A stretch of 64,000 nucleotides of DNA from Thalassotalea_B piscium_A (GTDB lineage Bacteria; Pseudomonadota; Gammaproteobacteria; Enterobacterales; Alteromonadaceae): positions 2,604,001 through 2,668,000 of the forward strand of contig CP186339.1 in assembly GCA_049347715.1 (NCBI GenBank), written 5' to 3'. The position numbers were made by a program, and so were the translations under genes. Below the pieces are notes generated by a model, which saw nothing but the letters and a program-made list of their open reading frames with translations, searched no databases and was not told the origin of the DNA. Shown here in pieces: positions 18,098 to 26,754 of this stretch; within the stretch, counting starts at the first letter, position 1, and every line of letters begins with the position of its first letter.

Positions 18098-20524
18098 CTA
18101 AAACACTACGTCAGTATCTTCTACAACAATAGCTTTACCGCCTGAGCCAAAGAAGTTAGCCACTTGTGTTTGCATTTCTTTAGTTGCTTTTGAATTCATT
18201 TCAAGATTTGGCGCTTCCGCTCTTATTGCAGGAGTCAGAATAGAGCCATGATGACCTGCTGTAAACCTAACAGCACCTGAAATACCATCAGCATTTTGCG
18301 TTGTTGTAGAAATTGCAGGTAAACCTAATAACGCGATAGCACCTTCTGTACCACCTAATGGCGCACTTGATACTGTATTAGGAATAACTTGGTCTGATAA
18401 ATTATCAGCGCCATTACCGACAACTTCTATAACATGTGTAGGCGTATTCGTTGCAGCTAAAATACTTGTGTAGTTTATTGGGTCACCAGAATCTACAACC
18501 GTTTGTGCCGCAAAGGTGAATTGTTGGAAAACACCATTCAATTCAGCTTGTTTAGCCGCATCTAAGCTTGCATAAAAACCTCGGTATGTTGCTAATAACT
18601 CAGCTTCACTTGCACCTGAAGGATAAGATGTATCTACATAAGCTTTAAAGTCTGCTGATTGAGCATAAGTTAAGTTCGCTTTAATGACATCTCCAAATGC
18701 ACCCGACTCCATTAAGAAGTTAGCTACCATCACGCCAGGCATTGCTAGTGAATTAGTATTAACTTTAAACATAGGGTCAATTGCTGGATTTAACGGTGTG
18801 TTAGCAACTGCCAAAAAGTTAATACCTGTAATAGCACCTAATGAATGTCCTAAGAAATGCACATTAGTTGAATCGATATTAATAGGGTTGCCATTAATGT
18901 CACTTCCCATTAAGAAGTTCAAACCAAAACGCAATCCAATCATATCTGACACACTTTGACGAAGGTTGTCACGTGTAGTAAGTAAACTACCTAAGTTCAT
19001 ATAATGAGTTGCAGATACTGTTGTGGCGTTAATTTCATCACCTGGGTTAGTCGGATCTAAATCAAAGCCTCGACCACCTAACGCGGGATCACCATGTAAA
19101 GGATGGTTAATCGCTACGGTCGAAAATCCATAAAGAGATAAAATACCTGTCATAGGTAACATATCTTCTTTTTTCGAGGTTATACCATGCTGAAGAATAA
19201 CAACCGGCCAACCATTTTCCGGCTCATCAATTGCGTCTAATCCCATAGAACCTCTAACCGCATTAACTACAGCTAAATCAGGCGTAGTGACTTGTACAGC
19301 TATTGGCATCATAGCATTGGGTTTTGCAACTGGGCTAAATTTAGTTAAATTACGCTCAGTATCAATACCTAAATCACGTAAACCTGGCGCAGGTAAACCA
19401 TTAGCTTGTGAAATAGCCATACACTTAGCATCTGTTTCACTAATTGCTTCTGCCGGAATAGCTGCAGGATTTTGTGCGGCTAAACCTGCTAGCATAGCGG
19501 CTGAGTCACATAAACTTTTCCACCACTGATTAACAGGCGCTTTTGGATTACTCGCACTCGGTACACCTAAGTAATATGGTAAGGTTATTGAACCTTGCAT
19601 ATAGTTAGCAGCTGAATACAAAGGTACTAAATCTGTTGGTATTTGCCCTGCAAGGATATCTGCTACTGATGCCCCAGTATCCGTTACTGCAATACTTGGA
19701 TAAACACCTTGTTGTACATTAGCCGCCATTAATGCTTTGTTCGTAAATAAAACATCACTTGTTGACTGAGTGGTTAATGCAAACGTATAAATAATTGACT
19801 CTTGTTCTACCCCAGCCGAAGAGACAGCTGATTCAAAGCTATTAATAATAGCCTGCAAACCTAACTGAGCTTCGGTTGCCAAAGGGTGTGTGGCAATATC
19901 TTGAGACACTAAGTCATAAGTGGTAGAACCGGCAATCGCTTTACCTGTACTATCTTGCAAGTTATCCGTTAAGGCAATGATGTAGGTTGTTTTTGCTTTC
20001 AAAGGTTTTAATGGTACAACCGCAATACTATTACCTGCTTTTTGAGTAATAAAATCTTGAGTATAAGTTAATTCACCAACAATTTTACATGCAAGTCCAC
20101 GTTCAACATTAGCACATTCTGCATCAGTGCTATCACCGCCCATTATCGCTTCAAAAATACGTAATGAATTCGGGTTAAACACAGAATTTCCATCAAGGCT
20201 TCTGCCGTCAGGAAAATCAATAGCAAGTACGAAAGGGTTAACTGTCGACCACCCATCTAACGCACTTAATGCGACAAAAGGATCGGCTTCATCTGTAGGA
20301 TCATCTACAGGTAAGTTTAGCGTACCGTCGGTTGTTCCTTGAAACAGTAGATCATTTGGTACAGAGACATTTCCTGCTGAGGGATCAAAAACAACCCTCG
20401 CAGACGCTGTAATAACCGGTTCTTCGGTCCCAATATTTTTTTGAACATCTTTTATCGTTTCGTTTTCACATGCAGTTAATCCTAAGCTGCTTGCAATAAC
20501 CAAACTAAGCACTAGCTTTTTCAT
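18098..20524 (-). CDS. VolA/Pla-1-type extracellular lipase lipoprotein
   Basis: Predicted surface lipoprotein lipase or lysophospholipase of 808 residues. Of two adjacent ATG codons the second (20524) is 5 bases from GGGGAG and gives MKKLVLSLVIASSLGLTAC, a clean lipoprotein signal. The first residues of the mature part, ASARVVFDPSAGNVSVPNDLL, are characteristic of the VolA/Pla-1/cef family. The catalytic serine is Ser561 within FLGHSLGAITG. VolA in Vibrio releases fatty acids from lysophosphatidylcholine at the cell surface. The fatty acyl-CoA ligase gene fadD lies 1 kb away (21575-23230), which fits a fatty-acid scavenging role, but the genes are not one operon. Family assignment is from remembered architecture. 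Confidence 0.82.
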   Translation of the reverse strand: MKKLVLSLVIASSLGLTACENETIKDVQKNIGTEEPVITASARVVFDPSAGNVSVPNDLLFQGTTDGTLNLPVDDPTDEADPFVALSALDGWSTVNPFVLAIDFPDGRSLDGNSVFNPNSLRIFEAIMGGDSTDAECANVERGLACKIVGELTYTQDFITQKAGNSIAVVPLKPLKAKTTYIIALTDNLQDSTGKAIAGSTTYDLVSQDIATHPLATEAQLGLQAIINSFESAVSSAGVEQESIIYTFALTTQSTSDVLFTNKALMAANVQQGVYPSIAVTDTGASVADILAGQIPTDLVPLYSAANYMQGSITLPYYLGVPSASNPKAPVNQWWKSLCDSAAMLAGLAAQNPAAIPAEAISETDAKCMAISQANGLPAPGLRDLGIDTERNLTKFSPVAKPNAMMPIAVQVTTPDLAVVNAVRGSMGLDAIDEPENGWPVVILQHGITSKKEDMLPMTGILSLYGFSTVAINHPLHGDPALGGRGFDLDPTNPGDEINATTVSATHYMNLGSLLTTRDNLRQSVSDMIGLRFGLNFLMGSDINGNPINIDSTNVHFLGHSLGAITGINFLAVANTPLNPAIDPMFKVNTNSLAMPGVMVANFLMESGAFGDVIKANLTYAQSADFKAYVDTSYPSGASEAELLATYRGFYASLDAAKQAELNGVFQQFTFAAQTVVDSGDPINYTSILAATNTPTHVIEVVGNGADNLSDQVIPNTVSSAPLGGTEGAIALLGLPAISTTTQNADGISGAVRFTAGHHGSILTPAIRAEAPNLEMNSKATKEMQTQVANFFGSGGKAIVVEDTDVVF

Positions 20525-20766
20525 CATATCTCCCCATAGACGTGTCTGTTATTCATTTTCTTTTTTGGTTCGTATTAGATTATATTTTTTAATAATTCAC
20601 GAGTTAACCAAACAAGTTGGACCAGTCAAACTTAACCCAAGAACATCTATTTCGCTACTCTTTTTTGTCTCTAGATGGATTTTTTCTTAACAAAAGCATT
20701 TTTTTCTCGTTTCTATGCCTCAGTCAGAGTAAAATTAATACTCTTTATCATTACCTTAAATTAATT

Positions 20767-21504
20767 ATGTTTGATTATTCTATTTCTGCAAACTGCTTAG
20801 CTCAAAAAAACATTTTAGTCACTGGCGCTGGTGACGGTATCGGTAGGATTGCCGCATTAACTTATGCAAAATTAGGTGCTACCGTTATTTTATTAGGGAA
20901 AACAGTTAATAAACTAGAAGCAGTTTACGATGAAATCGTCGCTCAAGGAAGTCCAGAGCCCGCAATTATCCCATTAGATTTAAAAGGGGCAACTAAACAA
21001 AATTATATTGATATGTCATCAACCATTGTCGATCAATTTGGACACTTAGATGGCGCTTTACTTAATGCTTCTGTGTTAGGAGAGTTAACACCTTTCACTC
21101 AAATTCATGAGCAAATCTGGCACGATGTCATGCAAGTAAACTGTACTTCTCAATTTTTATTAGCTCAGGCGCTCATCCCCTCACTACTTAAAGCAGAACA
21201 TCCTTCTCTCGTGTTTACAACATCAACAGTAGGCCATCAAGGTAGAGCTTATTGGGGCCCTTATAGCGTGTCTAAATTTGCTATTGAAGGAATGATGCAA
21301 GTCATTGCTGATGAATACGACAATACGACATTACGAACCAATGCCATTAATCCTGGGGCAACACGTACTAAAATGCGTGCAAGTGCTTATCCTGGTGAAG
21401 ATTCAGAAAAATTAGCGACCCCAGAGCAAATCATGCCACTGTATGTCTACTTAATGGCAAGTGATAGCCACTCTGTAAATGGCGAAGTTTTAAAAGCTCA
21501 ATAA
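20767..21504 (+). CDS. yciK: Short-chain dehydrogenase YciK
   Basis: NAD(P)-dependent SDR-family oxidoreductase of 245 residues. The ATG at 20767 gives MFDYSISANCLAQKNILVTG, the normal YciK start. An open frame continues 50 codons upstream, but that extension has no family resemblance. The Rossmann motif TGAGDGIG is at about 22-29, the catalytic Tyr and Lys in YSVSK at about 165, and the NPGATRTKM loop follows. The physiological substrate of YciK is not established. Its closeness to topA and sohB preserves an enterobacterial neighbourhood. Confidence 0.9.
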   Translation: MFDYSISANCLAQKNILVTGAGDGIGRIAALTYAKLGATVILLGKTVNKLEAVYDEIVAQGSPEPAIIPLDLKGATKQNYIDMSSTIVDQFGHLDGALLNASVLGELTPFTQIHEQIWHDVMQVNCTSQFLLAQALIPSLLKAEHPSLVFTTSTVGHQGRAYWGPYSVSKFAIEGMMQVIADEYDNTTLRTNAINPGATRTKMRASAYPGEDSEKLATPEQIMPLYVYLMASDSHSVNGEVLKAQ

Positions 21505-21513
21505 ACACATAGT

Positions 21514-21540
21514 AAAACACCGACAAATTGTCGGTGTTTT
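21514..21540. terminator. Bidirectional terminator between yciK and fadD
   Basis: 12-bp stem AAAACACCGACA / TGTCGGTGTTTT with a 3-base loop. It fits both convergent genes. Confidence 0.9.
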
Positions 21541-21574
21541 ATCTATAACATTAGTTAAATGAGTAATAAATTAA

Positions 21575-23230
21575 TTAACGTAATTCTCTACGTAGAATTT
21601 TACCCACATTACTTTTCGGTAATTCATCACGAAATTCAATAATTTTTGGCACTTTGTAATTAGTTAAATCTTCTTTACAATGAGCAATAATCTCTTCTCT
21701 TGTGGGTTTAGGATCTTTAACTACAACAAATAATTTAATTTCTTCCCCAGTTATTTCATGAGGAATGCCAATAGCGGCAGCTTCTAATATTGAAGAATGT
21801 CCAACGGCAACTTCTTCAATTTCGTTGGGAAAAACATTAAACCCAGAAACAATAATCATGTCCTTTTTACGATCGACAATTTTAAAGAAACCATTTTCAT
21901 CCATTTCAGCAATATCACCTGTGGATAACCAACCATCTTTTAGCACTTCGTCCGTTTCTTCTTGTCGATTATAGTAGCCAGCCATTACTTGTGGACCTTT
22001 AACTAGCATTTCACCTGATTCACCTTGAGGGACATCATTCCCCTCTTCATCAACTATGCGAATATCAGTAGATGACGCTGGTAAACCAATGCTGCCACTA
22101 TAATGCTGTTGATTATAAGGACATAAAGTAACTAACGGAGCACACTCAGTTAAACCATAGCCTTCAAGTAAACGCGTTTGAGTCACCTGTTCCCAATGTT
22201 CAGCTACAGGACGTTGTACCGCCATGCCGCCACCTAATGAAAGTTTTAAATGGCTAAAATCTAATTCAGCAAAGCCTGGGGTATTTAATAAACCATTGAA
22301 TAAGGTATTAACACCCGTAATTGCCGTAAATTTATATTTAGATAACTCTTTAATAAATCCAGGCATATCGCGAGGGTTCGTTATCAATAAATTAGTGCCA
22401 CCTAAAGTGATAAAAGTTAGGCAGTTAGCCGTTAAGGCAAAGATATGATAAAGCGGTAGTGCCGTAACAACTAATTCTTTACCCTCTTCTAATTGAGGTT
22501 TTATTGCTGCTTTAGCTTGTTCTAAATTAGCAACCATATTGCGGTGTGTTAACATCGCACCTTTAGAAACACCCGTTGTACCACCTGTGTACTGTAAAAA
22601 AGCAAGGTCACTACCTTTAACCTCTACAGGGGTAAAGGTTAATTTTGATCCTTTATCAATTACTTGGTTAAATTTTACTGTATTTGACAATGTAAATTTA
22701 GGTACCATTTTTTTGATGTGCTTAACGACAAAGTTGACCAATTGAGCTTTAGGAAAACCTAGTCGATCACCTAATGAAGTCAAAATCACTTTTTCGACAG
22801 AGGTATGGTCAATAATTTCAGCTAAAGTATGCGCAAAATTTTCAACTATCATCATTGATTTTGCACCAGAATCTTTTAGTTGATGTTCCAACTCTCGCGC
22901 AGTATAAAGCGGATTAACATTAACAACAGTTAATCCTGCCAATAATGCACCAAATAATGCGATAGGATACTGTAAACAGTTAGGCACCATAATGGCAAAC
23001 TTATCACCTTTAACAAGTCCAAGATCTTGTTGCAAGTAAGCAGCAAATGCGAGGGTTTGTTGTTCTAGTTCCGCATAGGTTATTTCTGCACCCATATTGA
23101 TAAAGGCAGCACGGTCAGCATAAATGCCAACATACTTATGAAACATTTCTACTAAAGAGGAATATTTATCAGGATCTATTTCAAAAGGAACACCTGGGGG
23201 ATAACTTTTTTCCAACCAAATTTTTTGCAC
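21575..23230 (-). CDS. fadD: Long-chain fatty acid-CoA ligase FadD
   Basis: Activates imported long-chain fatty acids to acyl-CoA for beta-oxidation; peripheral inner-membrane or cytosolic enzyme. The GTG at 23230 gives 551 residues starting MQKIWLEKSYPPGVPFEID, like E. coli FadD. GAGGAG lies just upstream. The only longer start is a TTG at 23251 that would place this ribosome-binding site inside the gene. The AMP-binding motif YTGGTTGVSKGAMLTH is at about 210, and GYGLTECAPL, STGDIAEMDE and the FadD signature region DGWLSTGDIA through KIVDRKKDMIIVSGFN are intact. It lies in the conserved fadD-slp-tsaB-yoaA neighbourhood. A possible PsrA-like operator is at 23301-23313. Confidence 0.95.
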   Translation of the reverse strand: MQKIWLEKSYPPGVPFEIDPDKYSSLVEMFHKYVGIYADRAAFINMGAEITYAELEQQTLAFAAYLQQDLGLVKGDKFAIMVPNCLQYPIALFGALLAGLTVVNVNPLYTARELEHQLKDSGAKSMMIVENFAHTLAEIIDHTSVEKVILTSLGDRLGFPKAQLVNFVVKHIKKMVPKFTLSNTVKFNQVIDKGSKLTFTPVEVKGSDLAFLQYTGGTTGVSKGAMLTHRNMVANLEQAKAAIKPQLEEGKELVVTALPLYHIFALTANCLTFITLGGTNLLITNPRDMPGFIKELSKYKFTAITGVNTLFNGLLNTPGFAELDFSHLKLSLGGGMAVQRPVAEHWEQVTQTRLLEGYGLTECAPLVTLCPYNQQHYSGSIGLPASSTDIRIVDEEGNDVPQGESGEMLVKGPQVMAGYYNRQEETDEVLKDGWLSTGDIAEMDENGFFKIVDRKKDMIIVSGFNVFPNEIEEVAVGHSSILEAAAIGIPHEITGEEIKLFVVVKDPKPTREEIIAHCKEDLTNYKVPKIIEFRDELPKSNVGKILRRELR

Positions 23231-23300
23231 TTCTCTCTCCTCTAATTTCAACCGTATTTTAGCCTTTATAGGTATTATTTTAGGTATAGCTAAAATTTTT

Positions 23301-23313
23301 AAACACTCGTTTG
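23301..23313. promoter_or_regulatory. Possible PsrA-like operator upstream of fadD
   Basis: AAAC-ACTC-GTTTG, followed by AAT, lies 70 bases upstream of the fadD start. PsrA, the fatty-acid-responsive TetR regulator of several gammaproteobacteria, binds AAAC-N4-GTTT palindromes. One half-site (GTTTGAAT) matches well and the other (TTTTAAAC) is weaker. This is a suggestion from motif memory. Confidence 0.3.
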
Positions 23314-23377
23314 AATTTCGTTTTACTTGAATACTGGTCTAATGTCTATACTTTTACTTGAAAAAACGCATTCTTGT

Positions 23378-24238
23378 TTAATTATTACACGAATTTGGTG
23401 CAATGAAAGTTGAAATGTGTTTTGCCACAACCATAGGGATTTCCATATGCAAATGATGCCCACCTGGCAATTTGATCATTTTTATTGATTTAAACAAAGG
23501 TCCAAAATTATCGATACCAACACTGACCATATCTAAACCTTTATCCCCGTAGATTAACATTACAGGTTTTTCAATATCACGAATAAACTGTTCAGCTTGT
23601 GATAAGGAAAGTCGATAAGGAGAAGTTAAACGTAAACGACTATCTGAACTCCAGGTATAACCTTCATTGTGCTTAACAATACCTCTTTTGACTATCATCT
23701 CAGCATTTTCATAGGTTAAATCTGATACAGCAACTCTTGCTTTAACAGCAGAAGCAATTTCGCTATGTATAGGTTTTTTCTTCGTCGAATTACTTAATCG
23801 ACTAAGCATTCCTTCTCTTAGTTGTAGTGTAGTTTGCTCTTCTTTAGCATTAATAAAACCAATAGAATCGATCAATGATAATGTTTTAATACGTTCGGGA
23901 AAAGCGGCCGTAAATGCAGTAGCTATCATTCCCCCCATTGAGTGCCCTACAACATCGATACATTGCCATTGGTTCAATTCAAACAATGTTAATAGATCAT
24001 ACACATAATCAACAAAATGATAATGGGCATCTTGACTTCGATGTGACGAAAAACCATGTCCCGGCCAATCAATTGCAATCACACGCTTATTTTTAAAATA
24101 AGGGGCTAAAGGAAGAAAGCTTGCTGCATTATCTAACCAACCATGCAAACAAAGTAAAATATCATCACCTTCGTTGCCCCAAGCAATACCCCGTAATGTA
24201 ATTTCACCTAAATCAAAACTAATTTCTTCTTGTGTCAT
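23378..24238 (-). CDS. Alpha/beta-fold hydrolase
   Basis: Cytosolic alpha/beta hydrolase of 286 residues. The nucleophile elbow is VVGHSMGGMIA (Ser at about 101), the oxyanion-hole region is LCLHGWLDNAASF (about 30-42), and the catalytic His lies near the C-terminus in LPGGHHLHME. WPGHGFSSHR is also typical. The substrate is unknown; many relatives are esterases. It is located between the slp-type gene and fadD on the same strand (32 bases behind slp and 147 bases before the fadD start), so it may share transcription with the upstream genes. Confidence 0.85.
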   Translation of the reverse strand: MTQEEISFDLGEITLRGIAWGNEGDDILLCLHGWLDNAASFLPLAPYFKNKRVIAIDWPGHGFSSHRSQDAHYHFVDYVYDLLTLFELNQWQCIDVVGHSMGGMIATAFTAAFPERIKTLSLIDSIGFINAKEEQTTLQLREGMLSRLSNSTKKKPIHSEIASAVKARVAVSDLTYENAEMIVKRGIVKHNEGYTWSSDSRLRLTSPYRLSLSQAEQFIRDIEKPVMLIYGDKGLDMVSVGIDNFGPLFKSIKMIKLPGGHHLHMEIPMVVAKHISTFIAPNSCNN

Positions 24239-24269
24239 AAATAATAGCCAAATATCCGCTAAATGTTTA

Positions 24270-24860
24270 TTACTTGTTCACCGCTTTTGATGGTGACTGC
24301 GATTTCGATTGCGGTGTATTAGAGCTTCGGATCACCGTTGGACGACGGTAATATCTTGGTTCATTATAATACATAGACGATCCCCAATATCCACTATTGA
24401 TAATATTGACATCCACTTGTTGAATATTTTTCCATAAATGAACATATCCTGCTTTGAGTACCGGATATAAATATTCATGTTCTCCTATTTTTCCTTTCTC
24501 AGGAGCACTAATTGTACCTAATGCAGTAATGCTTCGGCCTTCTTTATAAATTAATGGATCAAGTAACCCTGAAAAATAAACGCGAAACCTACCGAGTGTT
24601 TCGTCCTTTTGTTTAGGACGTGCTGATGTAGTTAAAGGAAAATTGACAATTTCTAACATTGAGTTATCTGCATTATTGGTGACTTTAGCAATAACCCCTC
24701 CCCAACGAGCACTACTGCCAATATTAGCGGTTGTTTCAGCCTTAACTGACTCAAATGGAACAAGCCTTGTCGTTTCGGCTACTTGCAGTTTATCAGGGAT
24801 ATTAGAACAAGCACTCAATATTGAGGCTAATACAATAGTAAAAAGTAGATTTGATTTCAT
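24270..24860 (-). CDS. Slp-family outer-membrane lipoprotein (YeaY-like)
   Basis: Small outer-membrane lipoprotein of 196 residues. The signal peptide ends in ILSAC (Cys18). The Slp-family core follows, with RWGGVIAKVTN at about 53 and GRFRVYFSGLLDPLIY at about 90. AAGGTG lies 6 bases before the ATG. In E. coli the paralogue yeaY stands next to fadD and tsaB, matching this location. The function of Slp proteins is poorly known (starvation or envelope stress). The C-terminal tail is Arg/Ser/Gln-rich. Confidence 0.86.
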   Translation of the reverse strand: MKSNLLFTIVLASILSACSNIPDKLQVAETTRLVPFESVKAETTANIGSSARWGGVIAKVTNNADNSMLEIVNFPLTTSARPKQKDETLGRFRVYFSGLLDPLIYKEGRSITALGTISAPEKGKIGEHEYLYPVLKAGYVHLWKNIQQVDVNIINSGYWGSSMYYNEPRYYRRPTVIRSSNTPQSKSQSPSKAVNK

Positions 24861-24875
24861 TTTAACACCTTTAAT

Positions 24876-25562
24876 TTAATGCCTTTCCACATGTTTTTTC
24901 ATAGTTAACTTTGCAAGTATCACTATGCCAGTAATTGCAATAACACACCAACAAATAACCCAAAATATTTCAGGAATATTAGTTTGTTGTGCTAATGCAC
25001 TACCATCACCTAACTCTCGACCATCGATGAGATACCATGGACTTTTTAGGCTATTGAGTAACACCATAACAGCTGTTACTTGCAAACTCATCTGTAAATA
25101 AAATGATTGCCCATATTTTAATTTCACTAACACTAAAGCAAGTAAAGATATAACAATCGCAATGGTTAAAATATCTCGACTCCAAAACAATAAGGTTACA
25201 ACAAAGAGTAATGCTAAAACAGCTGCAAATAATTGCGCAAGTCTATGATGTAACCCTGCCATAATATAATATATAACCCCCCAAATAGCTGCGCCAGCAT
25301 AGCCAAAAAAGCTAATAAAAAAGGCACTTCCCCCCCGGGTTGTACATAAACCTGCACCATTAGTGAATAATTGAATTCTGATAATTTCGCCACCGGTTGC
25401 TAATGCTGCAAAACCGTGACTTATTTCATGGAAATAACTCTCTAGCCACTTGAATGGAATGGACACTATAGGTATCTGCATTATTAACGTAGCAGCGAGT
25501 AGAACAAAATAAAAATAATATCGAAGAAAAATAGAATTATTCGATAAAGAAAATTGGGTCAT
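24876..25562 (-). CDS. M50-like membrane metalloprotease family protein
   Basis: Polytopic inner-membrane protein of 228 residues with about six hydrophobic segments. The motif HEISHG (His45-Glu46-His49) in the second segment is the HExxH zinc signature, and its setting in a membrane helix plus the following GGEIIRIQLF region resembles the M50B group (SpoIVFB/DUF3267-like). The second-site Asp ligand is not obvious to me, so activity is uncertain. It starts within the stop codon of the upstream small gene (TAATG), so translation is coupled. The slp gene follows after 15 bases. It is an insertion in the usual tsaB-yeaY-fadD arrangement. Confidence 0.7.
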   Translation of the reverse strand: MTQFSLSNNSIFLRYYFYFVLLAATLIMQIPIVSIPFKWLESYFHEISHGFAALATGGEIIRIQLFTNGAGLCTTRGGSAFFISFFGYAGAAIWGVIYYIMAGLHHRLAQLFAAVLALLFVVTLLFWSRDILTIAIVISLLALVLVKLKYGQSFYLQMSLQVTAVMVLLNSLKSPWYLIDGRELGDGSALAQQTNIPEIFWVICWCVIAITGIVILAKLTMKKHVERH

Positions 25563-25930
25563 TAGGCGAAGAGATCTACCCCAAATGTTTGTTTTATTGA
25601 TTCTCGTTGAGCAATATTTTCTACTGAACGATAACTATTTACTGCCGATTGATTTTGTTGTGAGGGTTGATCATAACTACCATTAACTGACTGGCTAGCA
25701 GATGAATTAACGTTATTTGGGCCTTCTTGGCTAAACTGTTCAACACGCGCTAATGAATATTGATCAACGTCAAACCTTGTTTTATTAGCAGAAGATTGCG
25801 CTTTACTTTGCTGACTTTCTTGTGCTTTCGCGCGCGTTTGCTCATCTTGGCTCTTGACCAATGATTGCTTATCGCTTGGCTTTACCTGCGATAATCTTAG
25901 TGAATTAGCACTTGAGTCATTAATTTTCAT
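25562..25930 (-). CDS. Hypothetical Gln/Ser-rich protein
   Basis: A 122-residue protein without signal peptide or membrane segment. It is highly enriched in Ser, Gln, Asn and Lys, so probably disordered, and ends in a more ordered-looking tail, VENIAQRESIKQTFGVDLFA. I do not recognise a family. The stop codon overlaps the start of the M50-like gene by one base (TAATG), which ties the two together. There is no good ribosome-binding site in front of the ATG. Confidence 0.65.
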   Translation of the reverse strand: MKINDSSANSLRLSQVKPSDKQSLVKSQDEQTRAKAQESQQSKAQSSANKTRFDVDQYSLARVEQFSQEGPNNVNSSASQSVNGSYDQPSQQNQSAVNSYRSVENIAQRESIKQTFGVDLFA

Positions 25931-26009
25931 GGTAAGTAATTTATCAAAGATTCCCTAAATAACAAAGTGTCTACGAAAAATAGTCTAATAAATATAATTA
26001 TAGACTAAA

Positions 26010-26702
26010 TTAACGTCCCGGTAATTTTTTCCATGAAACAGTATCTCTAACATATACAGGCTGCGCGAATTCAGCTGACACCGCTAAGCCTTTGTTAAAC
26101 TCTTCTATGCCTAAGCTTAGCAGGAACCGGGCGTCTGGGTATAAAACATCAATGCTGTCTTGATTACATTTTAACGAATTTAAAATCTCTGGATAAGCAT
26201 CCCAACCAGTACCGACACCATATACAGGTGTTGTTACGTCAGAAAAATGATCGCTGAGTTTAGCGGGAGGTAATACTGTTTCAGCACCTTGCTCTTCCAT
26301 TATGCCCTGTGCATTAACTGAAAAATACCCCGTATATACCTCAGACATTCTGGCATCGATTGCTGCAATAACGTTTTTTTGTTGATACTCTTCAAAAGCT
26401 TGTTGAGCCATCATACGCAACGTAGAGATCCCTACCACTTTAAGATCAGCCGAATATGCTAAACCTTGAACAACACCAATTCCAATACGAACACCTGTAA
26501 AACTTCCAGGGCCTCTACCAAAGATTAAACCATCAAGTTCCTTTAAAGAACATCCAGCTTCCGCTAAAACACTATCTACCATAGGTAGTAAAACGGTTGA
26601 ATGTGATTGAGGACAAAGCTCAAATTGATGATAGCTTTTGTCGTTAAACGTTAATGCTACTGAACATGCCTCAGTAGAGGCATCTATCGCCAAATAATTC
26701 AA
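26010..26702 (-). CDS. tsaB: tRNA threonylcarbamoyladenosine biosynthesis protein TsaB
   Basis: Cytosolic ASKHA-fold protein of 230 residues that partners TsaD and TsaE in making the t6A modification of ANN-decoding tRNAs. The N-terminus MNYLAIDASTEACSVAL and the conserved GRGPGSFTGVRIGIGVVQGLAY (about 64-85) are diagnostic. The start codon is TTG at 26702, in agreement with E. coli TsaB (231 residues). It lies 52 bases behind the YoaA-type helicase gene on the same strand, as in E. coli where yoaA, yoaB and tsaB are neighbours. Confidence 0.94.
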   Translation of the reverse strand: MNYLAIDASTEACSVALTFNDKSYHQFELCPQSHSTVLLPMVDSVLAEAGCSLKELDGLIFGRGPGSFTGVRIGIGVVQGLAYSADLKVVGISTLRMMAQQAFEEYQQKNVIAAIDARMSEVYTGYFSVNAQGIMEEQGAETVLPPAKLSDHFSDVTTPVYGVGTGWDAYPEILNSLKCNQDSIDVLYPDARFLLSLGIEEFNKGLAVSAEFAQPVYVRDTVSWKKLPGR

Positions 26703-26754
26703 ATTTTTTCTCTAATAAGTTAACTATATAATACTCATGAACACAGTAAATTCA

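Noticed and set aside
20617..20766. 50-codon upstream extension of yciK
   Set aside because: Aromatic-rich, unlike any SDR N-terminus; ATG 20767 gives the standard YciK start.
23331..23345. ACTGGTCTAATG as a FadR operator for fadD
   Set aside because: Only one half of the FadR palindrome is present; the second half does not match.
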